DNA of 64,000 nucleotides from GCA-002726655 sp046582185 (GTDB lineage Bacteria > Pseudomonadota > Gammaproteobacteria > Pseudomonadales > Azotimanducaceae). Location: positions 62,001 through 126,000 of the forward strand of contig JAYGEX010000007.1 in the NCBI GenBank assembly GCA_046582185.1. Reading direction: 5' to 3'. The translations under genes and the position numbers were made by a program. Shown piece after piece: positions 1 through 8,628 of this stretch; position 1 is the first letter of the stretch; each line of letters starts with the position of its first letter. The notes under the pieces were generated by a model that made no database searches, was not told the origin of the DNA, and saw only the letters and a program-made list of their open reading frames with translations.

Positions 1-52
1 TAAATTCTGAAACGCTAAACTAATAAACCCCACACAATAAGAAGAATAATAA

Positions 53-1507
53 ATGATTGACCAAGACGCGGGACTTGAGCAGGACAGGCAACCTGGCGTT
101 GTCTGGGCACTAGTGCCAGTCATTGTGCTGGTCGTTTCTCTTGGTACTGCGGTTGCTTTGTTTGGGGACGACACCATTGGTGGTCCTGGGCAAATCGCAC
201 TATTGATAGCTGGCGTAATCGCGGGATTAATAGGCATCCGCCATGGCATTTCGTGGGCTGAGCTGGAAAAAGCGACCGCACTGAGCATAAGCAGGGCAAT
301 GCCTGCGCTCTTTATTCTTTTGATGGTTGGCGCTCTGGTAGGTGTCTGGATGATGTCTGGTACGGTGCCTTTCCTTATTTATTGGGGCTTACAGATCATT
401 GCGCCAGAGATTTTCTATGTAGCAACGGTGGTGATCTGCGCAGTTGTTGCAGTTTCAATTGGCAGCTCCTGGACGACTGCTGGCACAGTTGGAGTGGCAC
501 TGATTGGAATAGCCGCGGCGGCGGGCATGTCCGTTGAAGTTACCGCAGGGGCCATAATCTCGGGAGCATACTTTGGCGATAAGTTGTCGCCACTTTCGGA
601 CACAACAAACCTGGCGGCAGCGGTATCGGGCTCTGAATTGTTTGAACATATCCAGAATTTGCTGTGGACCACAATTCCGGCAATTCTGATTGCTTTGGTT
701 TACTTTGCCTTTGCCTCTATGGACGCTGCCAGTGAAATGGATGAGGAAAGAATCGTTCTGATCTCCAGCACCATTAGTGAAAACTACAATCTCGTTATCT
801 GGGTTTTGCTACCCGCGCTGGTGACACTAGGCATGGCTGTATTTCGCAAGCCTGCATTTTTGTCACTGCTGGCTGGCGTTATTGTCGCTGCCATTGTTGG
901 CATACTCACGCAGCCGGCTATCACCATGGCACCCGAAGGGGAAAGTGCTGCGCTGGCAACACTAAAACTGGTATGGTCCACTGCCGCTAACGGATATACA
1001 TCGTCGACCGGGCTTGCAAGTCTGGATGATCTGCTTTCTCGAGGCGGTATGGAAAGCATGATGGGTACTATCTGGCTCATTCTCTCTGCGATGTTTTTTG
1101 GCGGCATGATGGAAAAATCCGGCTGCCTCCGTGCGATGGTCCGATATCTGCTGGTGGGGGTTCATACTGGCGGCGGATTAATGCGACGTGCCGGGCTTAC
1201 CTCGCTGGGCGCAAATATTATTGCGTCCGATCAATACCTTGCCATTGCACTACCGGCACAGATGTATGCCGACAAGTTTGAGTCCATGAAACTCAAGCCC
1301 AAGAACTTGTCCAGGGTTCTGGAAGATTACGGCACAACCACATCGGCACTGATTCCATGGAATACCTGCGGTGCATTTATGGCAAGTACGCTGGCCATTG
1401 GCACCTTTGCTTATTTCCCTTACTGCATTTTTAATATTGCCAGTCCTATTATTTCATACCTGTATGCGGTATTTGATTTTAAAGTTGAATCGTTCGACGA
1501 GACATAA
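53..1507 (+). CDS. nhaC: NhaC-family Na+/H+ antiporter
   Basis: Predicted inner-membrane antiporter of 484 residues that would exchange Na+ for H+ (some family members exchange organic anions). About eleven hydrophobic segments run from residue 17 to the C-terminus. The family hallmark is visible near residues 168-187: SSWTTAGT (about 142) followed by GAYFGDKLSPLSDTTNLA, the NhaC signature with conserved acidic and Ser/Thr residues. The length is normal for NhaC. The ATG start follows an AT-rich leader with only a weak purine-rich stretch (AAGAAG) as a possible ribosome site. It is the first complete gene in the window and reads towards the VOC/hydrolase genes, but 225 bp separate them, so co-transcription is not shown. 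The ion specificity is inferred from the family. Confidence 0.85.
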   Translation: MIDQDAGLEQDRQPGVVWALVPVIVLVVSLGTAVALFGDDTIGGPGQIALLIAGVIAGLIGIRHGISWAELEKATALSISRAMPALFILLMVGALVGVWMMSGTVPFLIYWGLQIIAPEIFYVATVVICAVVAVSIGSSWTTAGTVGVALIGIAAAAGMSVEVTAGAIISGAYFGDKLSPLSDTTNLAAAVSGSELFEHIQNLLWTTIPAILIALVYFAFASMDAASEMDEERIVLISSTISENYNLVIWVLLPALVTLGMAVFRKPAFLSLLAGVIVAAIVGILTQPAITMAPEGESAALATLKLVWSTAANGYTSSTGLASLDDLLSRGGMESMMGTIWLILSAMFFGGMMEKSGCLRAMVRYLLVGVHTGGGLMRRAGLTSLGANIIASDQYLAIALPAQMYADKFESMKLKPKNLSRVLEDYGTTTSALIPWNTCGAFMASTLAIGTFAYFPYCIFNIASPIISYLYAVFDFKVESFDET

Positions 1508-1512
1508 GAACC

Positions 1513-1620
1513 ATGAGTAGCCAGACCAAAATCACAAGCAAAATAAGAGCAAAACCCACGCAGATTGTTCTGATCGGCGCTGGCGGCGAAGCCGTTGATG
1601 TACCGGGCATAGCGGCGTAG
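1513..1620 (+). other. Short reading frame, possible N-terminal remnant
   Basis: A 35-codon frame starts 5 bases after the antiporter stop. It contains QIVLIGAGGEAVDV, which resembles the first strand and glycine-rich turn of a Rossmann fold, and then stops at TAG. It could be a leftover of a deleted downstream gene or chance. There is no good ribosome site, and I assign no function. Confidence 0.25.
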
Positions 1621-1639
1621 TATTTATACTTTGCATGCT

Positions 1640-1711
1640 AAGTGCTTCTAAAAATCAATACTTTTAATAATCAGTCCCTTTATTTATAAGCACTTTTATT
1701 TGTAAGCACTT
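1640..1711. promoter_or_regulatory. AAGCACTT / AAGTGCTT motif cluster upstream of the VOC gene
   Basis: AAGTGCTT lies at 1640-1647, and its reverse complement AAGCACTT at 1688-1695 and 1704-1711. The last two sit in a 16-bp near-perfect tandem duplication (1681-1711, one A/G difference). The same AAGCACTT occurs at 5257-5264 just upstream of the thiolase. Two inverted copies plus a direct repeat in a promoter-sized gap suggest binding sites for a dimeric regulator; the MarR protein at 4717-5211 is the obvious local candidate, but this is inference. Confidence 0.4.
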
Positions 1712-1732
1712 TGCCGGTTAAGGAGATGAGTC

Positions 1733-2317
1733 ATGAGTGAGATGATCAAGCCTGATTTTTCGGGCGTACACCATTTAGCACTGGTGTGCCAGGACATGGA
1801 GAGGACCGTGGATTTCTATACGAATACCCTCGGCATGAAATTGGTCAAAGCCTTTGATCTTGGCTTCGGATACGGACAGCACTTTTTCTTCGATATGGGC
1901 GGCGGCAATTTAATGGCCTTCTTCTGGTTTGTAGATTCAGAGAAAGCGGCCCCGGGTGTTGCCTCTGCCGCGAACCTGTTGGGAAAGGGTGGGACAATTT
2001 CCTCGGCCCACGGTTCTATGAATCACATCGCCTTCCATGCGCCACTTGATGAGATTGAGGGCTATCGAAACTTCCTGGTTGAAAAGGGCGTTGAATGTTC
2101 AGAGATGGTGAATCATGCAGATGAGGAAGCCAAGCCAGGTGATGCTCGAACCACAACAGAGCTCGATGAAACGACCTGGGTAAGGTCGTTCTATTTTCTT
2201 GATCCCGATGGAATCATGCTGGAATTCTGTGCCGCTGTGACACCCGGAACGAATACCTTAACGCTGCCAGTGAATGCAGAAGGCAAGAAGGCAGATGGAT
2301 CAACGCTGCTTAGTTGA
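1733..2317 (+). CDS. VOC-superfamily (glyoxalase / extradiol dioxygenase-like) protein
   Basis: A 194-residue single-chain vicinal-oxygen-chelate protein with two beta-alpha-beta-beta-beta modules. Metal-ligand candidates typical of the fold are visible: HHLAL (H13/H14) at the start of module 1, MNHIAFHAP near residue 97 opening module 2, and a terminal acidic ligand in IMLEFC (E164). The two-module layout fits type I extradiol dioxygenases or glyoxalase-like isomerases, and substrate cannot be read from sequence. AGGAGATG precedes the ATG, giving a good ribosome site. It is followed 39 bp later by an alpha/beta hydrolase on the same strand, a pairing seen in ring-cleavage pathways where the hydrolase acts on the product, so a joint catabolic role is plausible. 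Confidence 0.75.
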   Translation: MSEMIKPDFSGVHHLALVCQDMERTVDFYTNTLGMKLVKAFDLGFGYGQHFFFDMGGGNLMAFFWFVDSEKAAPGVASAANLLGKGGTISSAHGSMNHIAFHAPLDEIEGYRNFLVEKGVECSEMVNHADEEAKPGDARTTTELDETTWVRSFYFLDPDGIMLEFCAAVTPGTNTLTLPVNAEGKKADGSTLLS

Positions 2318-2356
2318 GAATAAAAGGTGAGGATGAAACCTTAAGAGGGCTCGTGC

Positions 2357-3475
2357 GTGGTATTTAAAGTTGAACGCGAATTCGTCGCACTGGAATCTCC
2401 TTCCGGGCCTCGAAATGGAGCAGGCTTTCACCCATGCCAGGGGCTCTACCACGCTCCCCAGGGGCAGAGACCTAAGACGGCGTTTATCGCGTCCCACTAT
2501 AACGTCGATTTCAGCGAGCACTATCTGGGTGAGTACATGGCGAAGCGGGGCTTTGGTTTCCTGGGTTGGAATACGCGCTTTAGAGGTAACGAAGCCTTCT
2601 TCTTGCTGGAATACGCGCTGATGGACATCGGTGCCGGCGTTCGATGGTTGAAAGAAGTAGCTGGCGTGGAAAACGTCGTCCTGTTGGGGAATTCGGGCGG
2701 TGGCTCGCTCATGGCTGCCTATCAATCCCAGGCAGTTGATCCGGTGATGGAAGCAACGCCTGGCTTAAAAATTCCCGATGCTGCGAAAGAGCTGATACCC
2801 GCAGACTATTATGTTTCCCTGTGTGCACATGCAGGCCGGCCTGAAGTATTGACGGATTGGATGGACCCATCGATTACAGACGAAACCGACCCTGCATCAA
2901 TTGATGAAGCGATCAATATGTACAACCCGGAGCATGGCCCTCCTTATTCTTCGGCCTTTATCCAGAAGTACCGCGAGGCACAGCTTGCCCGAAATAACAA
3001 AATAACAGATTGGGTCTATACGGAACTTGATCGTCTACAAGCCCATGGCATGAAAGACCGGGCCTTTAATATGTACCGCACCTGGGCCGATCTAAGGCTG
3101 ATGGACGGTACGATAGACCCATCAGACAGGGAAGTCGGCGTTTGTTATGCAGGTAAGCCAAAGCAGGCTAATTTTGGCCCTCGCGGAATTGGCCTGACTA
3201 ATACACTAAGAACCTGGCTGTCCATGTGGAGCCTTCGGGATTCACCGTGCCGTGGAGCGCCACATCTGGCGAAGATCAAATTGCCAGCTTTGGTGATTCA
3301 ATCCTTGGAAGATACCGGTGTTTTTCCTGGTGACGCACGTAATATTCATGATCTTCTAGGCAGTAAGGACAAGATGCTGGAACTCACCCAAGGCGATCAT
3401 TATCTGACAAAGCCTGCGAACGCCAGAGATAAACACGCGGATCTAATAGCTGATTGGCTCAATCAGAAGCTGTAG
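2357..3475 (+). CDS. Alpha/beta-hydrolase fold protein
   Basis: A 372-residue hydrolase beginning at GTG. The nucleophile elbow is GNSGGGS with S113 as the likely catalytic serine; an acidic residue in QSLEDTGVFPGD and a histidine in GDHYLTKP near residue 350 would complete the triad. No signal peptide is visible, so it is expected in the cytoplasm. It is longer than typical 270-300-residue hydrolases because of an inserted helical region around residues 130-280, as in peptidase- or acetyl-xylan-esterase-like branches. It lies 39 bp downstream of the VOC gene, and its 3' end overlaps the convergent MFS gene by 17 bp. The substrate is unknown; the neighbours (transporter, thiolase) suggest breakdown of a carbon source. 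Confidence 0.75.
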   Translation: MVFKVEREFVALESPSGPRNGAGFHPCQGLYHAPQGQRPKTAFIASHYNVDFSEHYLGEYMAKRGFGFLGWNTRFRGNEAFFLLEYALMDIGAGVRWLKEVAGVENVVLLGNSGGGSLMAAYQSQAVDPVMEATPGLKIPDAAKELIPADYYVSLCAHAGRPEVLTDWMDPSITDETDPASIDEAINMYNPEHGPPYSSAFIQKYREAQLARNNKITDWVYTELDRLQAHGMKDRAFNMYRTWADLRLMDGTIDPSDREVGVCYAGKPKQANFGPRGIGLTNTLRTWLSMWSLRDSPCRGAPHLAKIKLPALVIQSLEDTGVFPGDARNIHDLLGSKDKMLELTQGDHYLTKPANARDKHADLIADWLNQKL

Positions 3476-4652
3476 CCGGCAGCCAGCGCATGGCGATAAC
3501 GGCAGGTAAAAATGCAAAGGCAAACAACATGAAGGCAGAATTGTAGTCCCCGCTTATGTCATGTGCCCATCCTGCAAGTAGTGGTCCCAACGATCCGAGG
3601 CTAATGCTGATCATCGCGAATCCCATAACGCGCCCGAAAGAAGCAACGCCGAATCTCGAGCCAAAGATTAATCCCAGCAATGGCAAGATGCCACCACCAG
3701 CAAGTCCTACGCCAATGACCGCAATGGCGAGTAACCAGAGGGTTGGGGCCATCTGTAAAATAATCATGCTGGAGACCATGAAAAAAGCGGCAATCCAGTA
3801 GAGATATCGGTGATCCATGCGATCTCCGAGCGCGCCGAAGAAGAATTTACCCAACACCATGCAGAAGGAACTCAAGGCCAGCAGCATGCCAGAAGTCTCG
3901 GTATCAAAGCCAAGATCCTTACTATAAGCGCCCAGATTGAAGATGACACCGCCGAAGGCCAGATTTAGTGGCAGCAGGCTCAGCATGGGAATCCAGAACA
4001 TGCGAGTCGAAAGGATTTCGCGTGTGCTCCAGAGGCGCACGTCGTGGGCACTGGGTGTCGTACTGGTCTCCGATCTGGATGGTGACCGGCGGAGCAGGAA
4101 CCAGGTAATAGGGGCAATCAGCACAAATGCGATGATGGCCAAAAGTGTCAGCGTGTCTCGCCAGCCAATATCCATCAGCCACCCGGCGACCAGCAGTGGC
4201 AGAATGATGCCGCCGAGGTTAGTGCCTGTTGCTGATAGGCCGATGGCAAAGCCTCGATTGTCGGTAAACCACTTTGCAATCAGCGTTTGCGATGCAAGAG
4301 TACCGCTGAGTGTGGCCGACAATGGAAAGATAAAGGCGTAGACCAATTGAATTTGCCATAGCGCTTGTGCCTGGGAAACCAGAAACAAACCCAATATCAG
4401 CATACCTAAACCGACAAAAATTAATGGCCGGATAGCATATTTGTCCAGGGCCCTGCCAACGAATGGGCTACAAATTCCCGAGCCAATCTGCAGCAAGGAT
4501 ATAGTGAACATGACATCCCGCCGCGAAGCCGAGAATTCATCGAGCCATGATACGGCGAATAATGAGAAGCAGTAGATTAGTGTGCCGATGTTGACGGCCT
4601 GGAGAATTAGAGTGTAGCCAACGATGACCCATCGATACTGCTTGTCGTTCAA
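3459..4652 (-). CDS. MFS transporter (monocarboxylate/oxalate-formate-like)
   Basis: A 397-residue major-facilitator protein with about twelve membrane segments and a central charged loop (residues about 185-205, LLRRSPSRSETSTTP). The first helix (WVIVGYTLILQAVNIGTLIYCFSLF) and the loop RALDKYAIRPL between helices 2 and 3 match the MCT/OFA branch that moves small carboxylates. It is transcribed away from the MarR gene across a 64-bp divergent gap, an arrangement in which the regulator often controls both genes. The substrate is inferred to be an acid intermediate of the adjoining catabolic set but cannot be read from the sequence. Confidence 0.8.
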   Translation of the reverse strand: MNDKQYRWVIVGYTLILQAVNIGTLIYCFSLFAVSWLDEFSASRRDVMFTISLLQIGSGICSPFVGRALDKYAIRPLIFVGLGMLILGLFLVSQAQALWQIQLVYAFIFPLSATLSGTLASQTLIAKWFTDNRGFAIGLSATGTNLGGIILPLLVAGWLMDIGWRDTLTLLAIIAFVLIAPITWFLLRRSPSRSETSTTPSAHDVRLWSTREILSTRMFWIPMLSLLPLNLAFGGVIFNLGAYSKDLGFDTETSGMLLALSSFCMVLGKFFFGALGDRMDHRYLYWIAAFFMVSSMIILQMAPTLWLLAIAVIGVGLAGGGILPLLGLIFGSRFGVASFGRVMGFAMISISLGSLGPLLAGWAHDISGDYNSAFMLFAFAFLPAVIAMRWLPATASD

Positions 4653-4716
4653 TCGGTTATCCTTGTGAGTGTTGTTTTCTAGTTGTAGCGGAGGGTGGAC
4701 ACCAGTGTAATATGAG

Positions 4717-5211
4717 ATGTCACTTTTTCATGATACCTATCTCAGAAAAGAAGAAAAAGTATTGAGCAAACTAAAAAAAGATGTGTACCTCGACCCCAGC
4801 CAAAGCATGGGTTATCTGTCACGGATGAGTTTCAGGGCGTTCGCAAGAGAACTGGAAAAGAAAATACTCAAACACGGCGTGACCGGTGGGCAATGGCGCT
4901 TCCTTAGAGTGCTCTGGGAGAACGACGGAATATCCCAGCGTGAGTTGAGTGAGCTGGTGGGTACCAGTGAACCGACGGCGGTTCGCTCTATTCGAAGTCT
5001 CGAGAAGAGCAAGTTTGTCGTGCGCAAAAGAGATGCAAAAGATGCCCGAAAGATTCAGATCAAGCTCACCGCTAAGTCTCGACGATTGCGCTCGACCTTG
5101 ATGCCCTATGTCATCGAAGTTAACAAACAGGCTGTCAAGGGTATCTCCAGTAAAGATCTAGCCACCACGAAGTTGGTCCTGGCTAAAATGGCCGCCAATC
5201 TGAGCCATTGA
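4717..5211 (+). CDS. MarR-family transcriptional regulator
   Basis: A 164-residue winged-helix regulator. The DNA-binding core is at residues 55-125: GGQWRFLRVLWENDG, then ISQRELSELVGTSEPTAVR as the helix-turn-helix, and a wing rich in basic residues (VVRKRDAKDARKIQI). N- and C-terminal helices would form the dimer interface. MarR proteins usually repress neighbouring genes and release DNA on binding an aromatic acid or CoA thioester. It lies between a divergent MFS transporter and a thiolase 73 bp downstream, consistent with local control of an aromatic or acid degradation pathway. The ATG start is unambiguous, but the upstream ribosome site is poor (TAATATGAG). Confidence 0.85.
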   Translation: MSLFHDTYLRKEEKVLSKLKKDVYLDPSQSMGYLSRMSFRAFARELEKKILKHGVTGGQWRFLRVLWENDGISQRELSELVGTSEPTAVRSIRSLEKSKFVVRKRDAKDARKIQIKLTAKSRRLRSTLMPYVIEVNKQAVKGISSKDLATTKLVLAKMAANLSH

Positions 5212-5256
5212 TTCTGACAGTAGATCAGTTCAGTATCTGGGTAAAACAAACACTTA

Positions 5257-5264
5257 AAGCACTT
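5257..5264. promoter_or_regulatory. AAGCACTT motif upstream of thiolase
   Basis: This is the same 8-mer as in the cluster at 1640-1711. It is 20 bp before the thiolase start and overlaps an AT-rich stretch (ACTTATAAAG). A shared operator with the VOC gene is possible but unproven. Confidence 0.3.
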
Positions 5265-5284
5265 ATAAAGAGAGGATAGTCACC

Positions 5285-6517
5285 ATGGCTGAAGCCTGGA
5301 TAATAGATACAGCGAGAACTCCACGGGGAATTGGCAAGGCTGAGAAGGGGGCGTTGAGTAAAACTCATTCGCAACGCCTGCTATCAACTGTACTCAAGGC
5401 GCTTGCCGAGAGAAACAACCTGAATACTGATGATATCGATGATGTCATTGCCGGGTGCGGCACGCAGTCTGGTAATCAGGCAGCCTGCATTGCGCGTATG
5501 GCGGCTCTGGATGCTGGTTGGGGAGATGTAACCCCCGGCATTTCTGTTGAACGATTTTGTGGTTCAGGTTTAAGTGCCGTCAATATGGGCGTGATGGGTA
5601 TCATGTCTGGCTTGCAGGACCTGGTTGTCGCCGGTGGTGTTGAATCCATGTCCTATACCTCTACCTTGACCCCGTTGATGCTTGCACTTGATGCCAATAA
5701 CGAGCATCTGCGAAGCATCCACCCACAGCCGCATCAGGGCATTTGTGCTGATTTGATTGCGACACTTGAAAATATCAGCCGGGAAGATACTGAAAAGCTG
5801 GCAGTTGAAAGCCAGATCCGGGCAGCGAACGCTATCGCCAATGGCTATTTTGATAAGAGTCTGGTTCCAGTCCTGAACGAAGATGGCACTGTGGCGTTAG
5901 ACAAGGAAGAGTTTCCACGTCCAGGCACTGATCTGGAAAGTCTCGCCGCACTGAAACCATCATTCGCTGCAATGTATGAATTCCCACTGAATGAAGAAGG
6001 TCTGAGCTACAAGAAATTGGTTAAGCAGGCTTTCCCTGATGTTGAAATAGAACACATTCACCACGCCGGTAACTCTTCCGGTGTTGTTGATGGTGCGGGC
6101 GCAGTAGTACTGGCTTCACCTGAATATGCGAAGGCCCATGGGCTTAAGCCGCGGGCAAAAATTATCACTCTGACGACTGCAGGTGATTCCCCTGAGTTGA
6201 TGCTAAATGCACCTGTACCGGCTGCAAAGAAGGCGCTTAAAAAAGCGGGCATGAATATCGGCGATATTGACTTGTTTGAAGTTAATGAAGCATTTGCAGT
6301 TGTGCCACTTAAATTCATGCGTGACCTTGGTGTGGATAGCAGCATCGTCAATGTGAACGGCGGCGCTATGGCCCTTGGCCACCCCATTGGTGCAACCGGT
6401 GCAATGATTCTCGGTACCTTGCTCGATGAGATGGAGCGGCGCGACCTGACTACCGGTATGGTAACCATGTGTACCGGCGGCGGAATGGCACCTGTCACCA
6501 TCATCGAAAGAATGTAA
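5285..6517 (+). CDS. Thiolase (acetyl-CoA acyltransferase family)
   Basis: A 410-residue thiolase. The acyl-accepting cysteine is C92 in VERFCGSGLSAVNMG. The catalytic histidine is in GGAMALGHPIGATGA (about residue 360), and the second cysteine is in MCTGGGMAP near the C-terminus. All three key positions are intact and the length is that of a full degradative thiolase. It would cleave a 3-ketoacyl-CoA with CoA to acetyl-CoA, or run in reverse. AGAGAGGATAG precedes the ATG. It lies directly downstream of a MarR regulator, so it probably provides the last, CoA-releasing step of the local pathway. Confidence 0.9.
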   Translation: MAEAWIIDTARTPRGIGKAEKGALSKTHSQRLLSTVLKALAERNNLNTDDIDDVIAGCGTQSGNQAACIARMAALDAGWGDVTPGISVERFCGSGLSAVNMGVMGIMSGLQDLVVAGGVESMSYTSTLTPLMLALDANNEHLRSIHPQPHQGICADLIATLENISREDTEKLAVESQIRAANAIANGYFDKSLVPVLNEDGTVALDKEEFPRPGTDLESLAALKPSFAAMYEFPLNEEGLSYKKLVKQAFPDVEIEHIHHAGNSSGVVDGAGAVVLASPEYAKAHGLKPRAKIITLTTAGDSPELMLNAPVPAAKKALKKAGMNIGDIDLFEVNEAFAVVPLKFMRDLGVDSSIVNVNGGAMALGHPIGATGAMILGTLLDEMERRDLTTGMVTMCTGGGMAPVTIIERM

Positions 6518-6558
6518 ATGCAATGCCATTGCCATTGAGCCGGCTTGCGAAATAAGTA

Positions 6559-6777
6559 GTGTTTGAGAAAGAAGATCTGGTGCGTGTTGCTAATCAAGCG
6601 ATGCCGTTTGGTAAGTACAAGGGCCAGGTCTTGATTGATCTGCCGGAGGCGTATTTACTCTGGTTCGTTGATCGCGGCTTCCCCACAGGCGCTCTCGGTG
6701 AGTTGATGAAGTTAACGCTGGAAATCAAGATCAATGGCCTCGAGTCAGTGGTAGAACCCCTTCGATCGAAGCGATAG
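6559..6777 (+). CDS. DUF3820-family small protein
   Basis: A 72-residue protein starting at GTG. The core MPFGKYKGQVLIDLPEAYLL followed by WFVDRGFP is the recognisable DUF3820 pattern, a family of small cytosolic proteins annotated as possible quorum-sensing-regulated factors; the biochemical role is unknown. It lies 41 bp after the thiolase on the same strand and may be read with it. The residues match the family over nearly the whole length, so it is unlikely to be a chance frame. Confidence 0.65.
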   Translation: MFEKEDLVRVANQAMPFGKYKGQVLIDLPEAYLLWFVDRGFPTGALGELMKLTLEIKINGLESVVEPLRSKR

Positions 6778-6810
6778 CTGTAATTTAAGTGATTAATCCT
6801 CTGGAATAAT

Positions 6811-7200
6811 ATGACTTGTAGGCTGGTGTTGATATTTCTGTGCCTTAGTTTGTTTGGCTGTAGCGATAGCTATGATGATCCCGTTCCGCTAAGTGAGTCT
6901 GAGCTGGAAGAGATTCGTGGCTATTTTCAGTTTGCCCGGGATATATCTCCACAGCAGAATTCCCAGGTGATGGAGAAATGGGCACGCAGCTGTGCACTTT
7001 GTCATGTTGCCGGTGAAGGTGGTGCGCCTCGAATGGGTGATTCGGAAGCCTGGGCGCCGAGGCTAAGCGGCGGCCAGGCTAGTCTATTTGTTCATACCAT
7101 TGAAGGTTTTAACCGCATGCCGCCGCTTGGTTATTGCATGGATTGTGAGAATGAAGATTTTGCCGTGATGATTGAATTTATGTCCGGGGGTACGAAATGA
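6811..7200 (+). CDS. Cytochrome c5-like lipoprotein
   Basis: A 129-residue exported c-type cytochrome. An N-terminal signal ends in the lipobox LFGC (C17), so it should be a lipid-anchored periplasmic protein. The haem site is CALCH (C61, C64, H65); the axial methionine is M103 in NRMPPLGYC, and a second pair C109/C112 is the disulfide typical of the cytochrome c5 branch. Its stop overlaps the start of the next gene by 4 bp (ATGA), indicating translational coupling with the flavoprotein dehydrogenase. The inference is that it accepts electrons from that flavoprotein and passes them to the respiratory chain. Confidence 0.85.
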   Translation: MTCRLVLIFLCLSLFGCSDSYDDPVPLSESELEEIRGYFQFARDISPQQNSQVMEKWARSCALCHVAGEGGAPRMGDSEAWAPRLSGGQASLFVHTIEGFNRMPPLGYCMDCENEDFAVMIEFMSGGTK

Positions 7201-8537
7201 TTACCCGAAGAAAGTTATTGGCTAATTCAGCAGTGCTGGGCTTGTTTGGCGCCGCGCCAGGAATAAGCATTGCTGGCTCGAGGGGTACACCGTGGCGTAA
7301 TTGGGCAGGTACGCTTGTTGCTAATCCCAAGGCGCGACTAGCGCCTGCATCAGAAGACGAGTTGGTGGATATTCTGAAAGGGCTCAAGGGGACCATTCGT
7401 CCCGTGGGTGCAGGCCATTCATTTACTGCACTGGTACCAACAGATGACAATCTGCTGATTCTGGACAAGTTGAACGGCGTTATCTCTCATGATCCTTCAA
7501 CTATGCAGGCAACGCTCGGCGCTGGCACCAGGATTTCCGCGAGTGGCCCGATGCTCGATTCCATTGGCCAGGCAATGATCAACTTGCCTGATATCGATCG
7601 TCAAACGCTGGCGGGCGCACTGGCGACTTCAACCCACGGTACCGGTAAAAACATGAAGTCCATGTCTGGCTATCTGACCGGTTTGAGGCTGGTAACACCG
7701 GCGGGGGAAGTGATGGACCTTGCGCATGGCTCCGATTTGTTTCATGCCGCCAGTGTCTCCTTTGGCTCACTTGGCGTTATCACACGGGCTACATTTCAGA
7801 ACCGGGAGCCGTTTCGCTTAAGGACCAAAACCTGGGTAGAAGAGACCGAGAGTATCCTGGATAACTTTGATGATTCCATCGAGAAGTACGAACACTACGA
7901 AATGATGCCGCTGCTTCATTCAAAGTATTCGTTTGTTATTGCACATGAGGAAACCAGTGATCCAGTAAAAGTGGAGGTAGTGGAGGAAGAGGATTTTGGT
8001 GAGTTTCTTGCTATCTTGTCTGCGACACCAGTTATGTTGAGGGGCGTGCTGATCAAAACTCTGGCTTCTGAAATTGAACCAAGTGAAACCGTTGGACAGT
8101 CGTTCGATGCATTAACTAATCTGCGCTTCGATCGCTTTAACGAAATGGAATATTCCATTCCTCTTGATGCGGGGCCCCATTGTCTGCGAGAGATTCTGTC
8201 GGTGGTCGAACAGGAGTCAATCGATGTTCTCATGCCTCTGGAATACAGAATTATACAGGGCGATGATACCTGGCTCGGCATGTTTTCCGGTGGCCCTCGG
8301 GTATCCATTTCCATACACCGCCTGTCGCAGTTCGACTATCGCCCGTATTTTGACCGGATAGAGAAAATATTCTGGAAATATGAGGGCCGGCCACATTGGG
8401 GCAAGATCCACTCCCTGGGTTATTCACAACTCAAACAATTGTATCCCCGCTTCGATGATTTCATCACCCTGCAAAAATCTATCGATCCGAAAGGGCAGAT
8501 GTTAAATGATCATCTAAAGCACTTGCTGGGTCGATAG
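7197..8537 (+). CDS. Exported FAD-linked aldonolactone oxidase/dehydrogenase-like protein
   Basis: A 446-residue VAO-family flavoprotein. The N-terminus MITRRKLLANSAVLGLFG has a twin-arginine-like start and a hydrophobic stretch ending near AGS at residue 28, so Tat export is likely. The FAD domain shows GAGHSF (H74, the position used for covalent FAD in this family) and STHGTG. Near the C-terminus RPHWGK matches the HWxK substrate motif of aldonolactone and alditol oxidases. It overlaps the upstream cytochrome gene by 4 bp. The likely role is periplasmic oxidation of a sugar lactone or polyol with electrons going to the cytochrome rather than oxygen; the acceptor assignment is inferred from gene coupling. 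Confidence 0.8.
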   Translation: MITRRKLLANSAVLGLFGAAPGISIAGSRGTPWRNWAGTLVANPKARLAPASEDELVDILKGLKGTIRPVGAGHSFTALVPTDDNLLILDKLNGVISHDPSTMQATLGAGTRISASGPMLDSIGQAMINLPDIDRQTLAGALATSTHGTGKNMKSMSGYLTGLRLVTPAGEVMDLAHGSDLFHAASVSFGSLGVITRATFQNREPFRLRTKTWVEETESILDNFDDSIEKYEHYEMMPLLHSKYSFVIAHEETSDPVKVEVVEEEDFGEFLAILSATPVMLRGVLIKTLASEIEPSETVGQSFDALTNLRFDRFNEMEYSIPLDAGPHCLREILSVVEQESIDVLMPLEYRIIQGDDTWLGMFSGGPRVSISIHRLSQFDYRPYFDRIEKIFWKYEGRPHWGKIHSLGYSQLKQLYPRFDDFITLQKSIDPKGQMLNDHLKHLLGR

Positions 8538-8565
8538 ATTGGTAGATTGGGAGATTGGTAGATTG
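8536..8565 (+). repeat. Short tandem repeat AGATTGGTAGATTGG
   Basis: Two adjacent 15-bp copies differing only at the junction lie between the flavoprotein stop and the GH3 gene, the first overlapping the stop codon. It looks like slippage-type duplication; no function is apparent. Confidence 0.6.
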
Positions 8566-8628
8566 AAAGTACCGATTTAAGAAGCATAAAGTTCAGATGG
8601 GAATGAAGCAGGGAATAGGAAAACCGTA

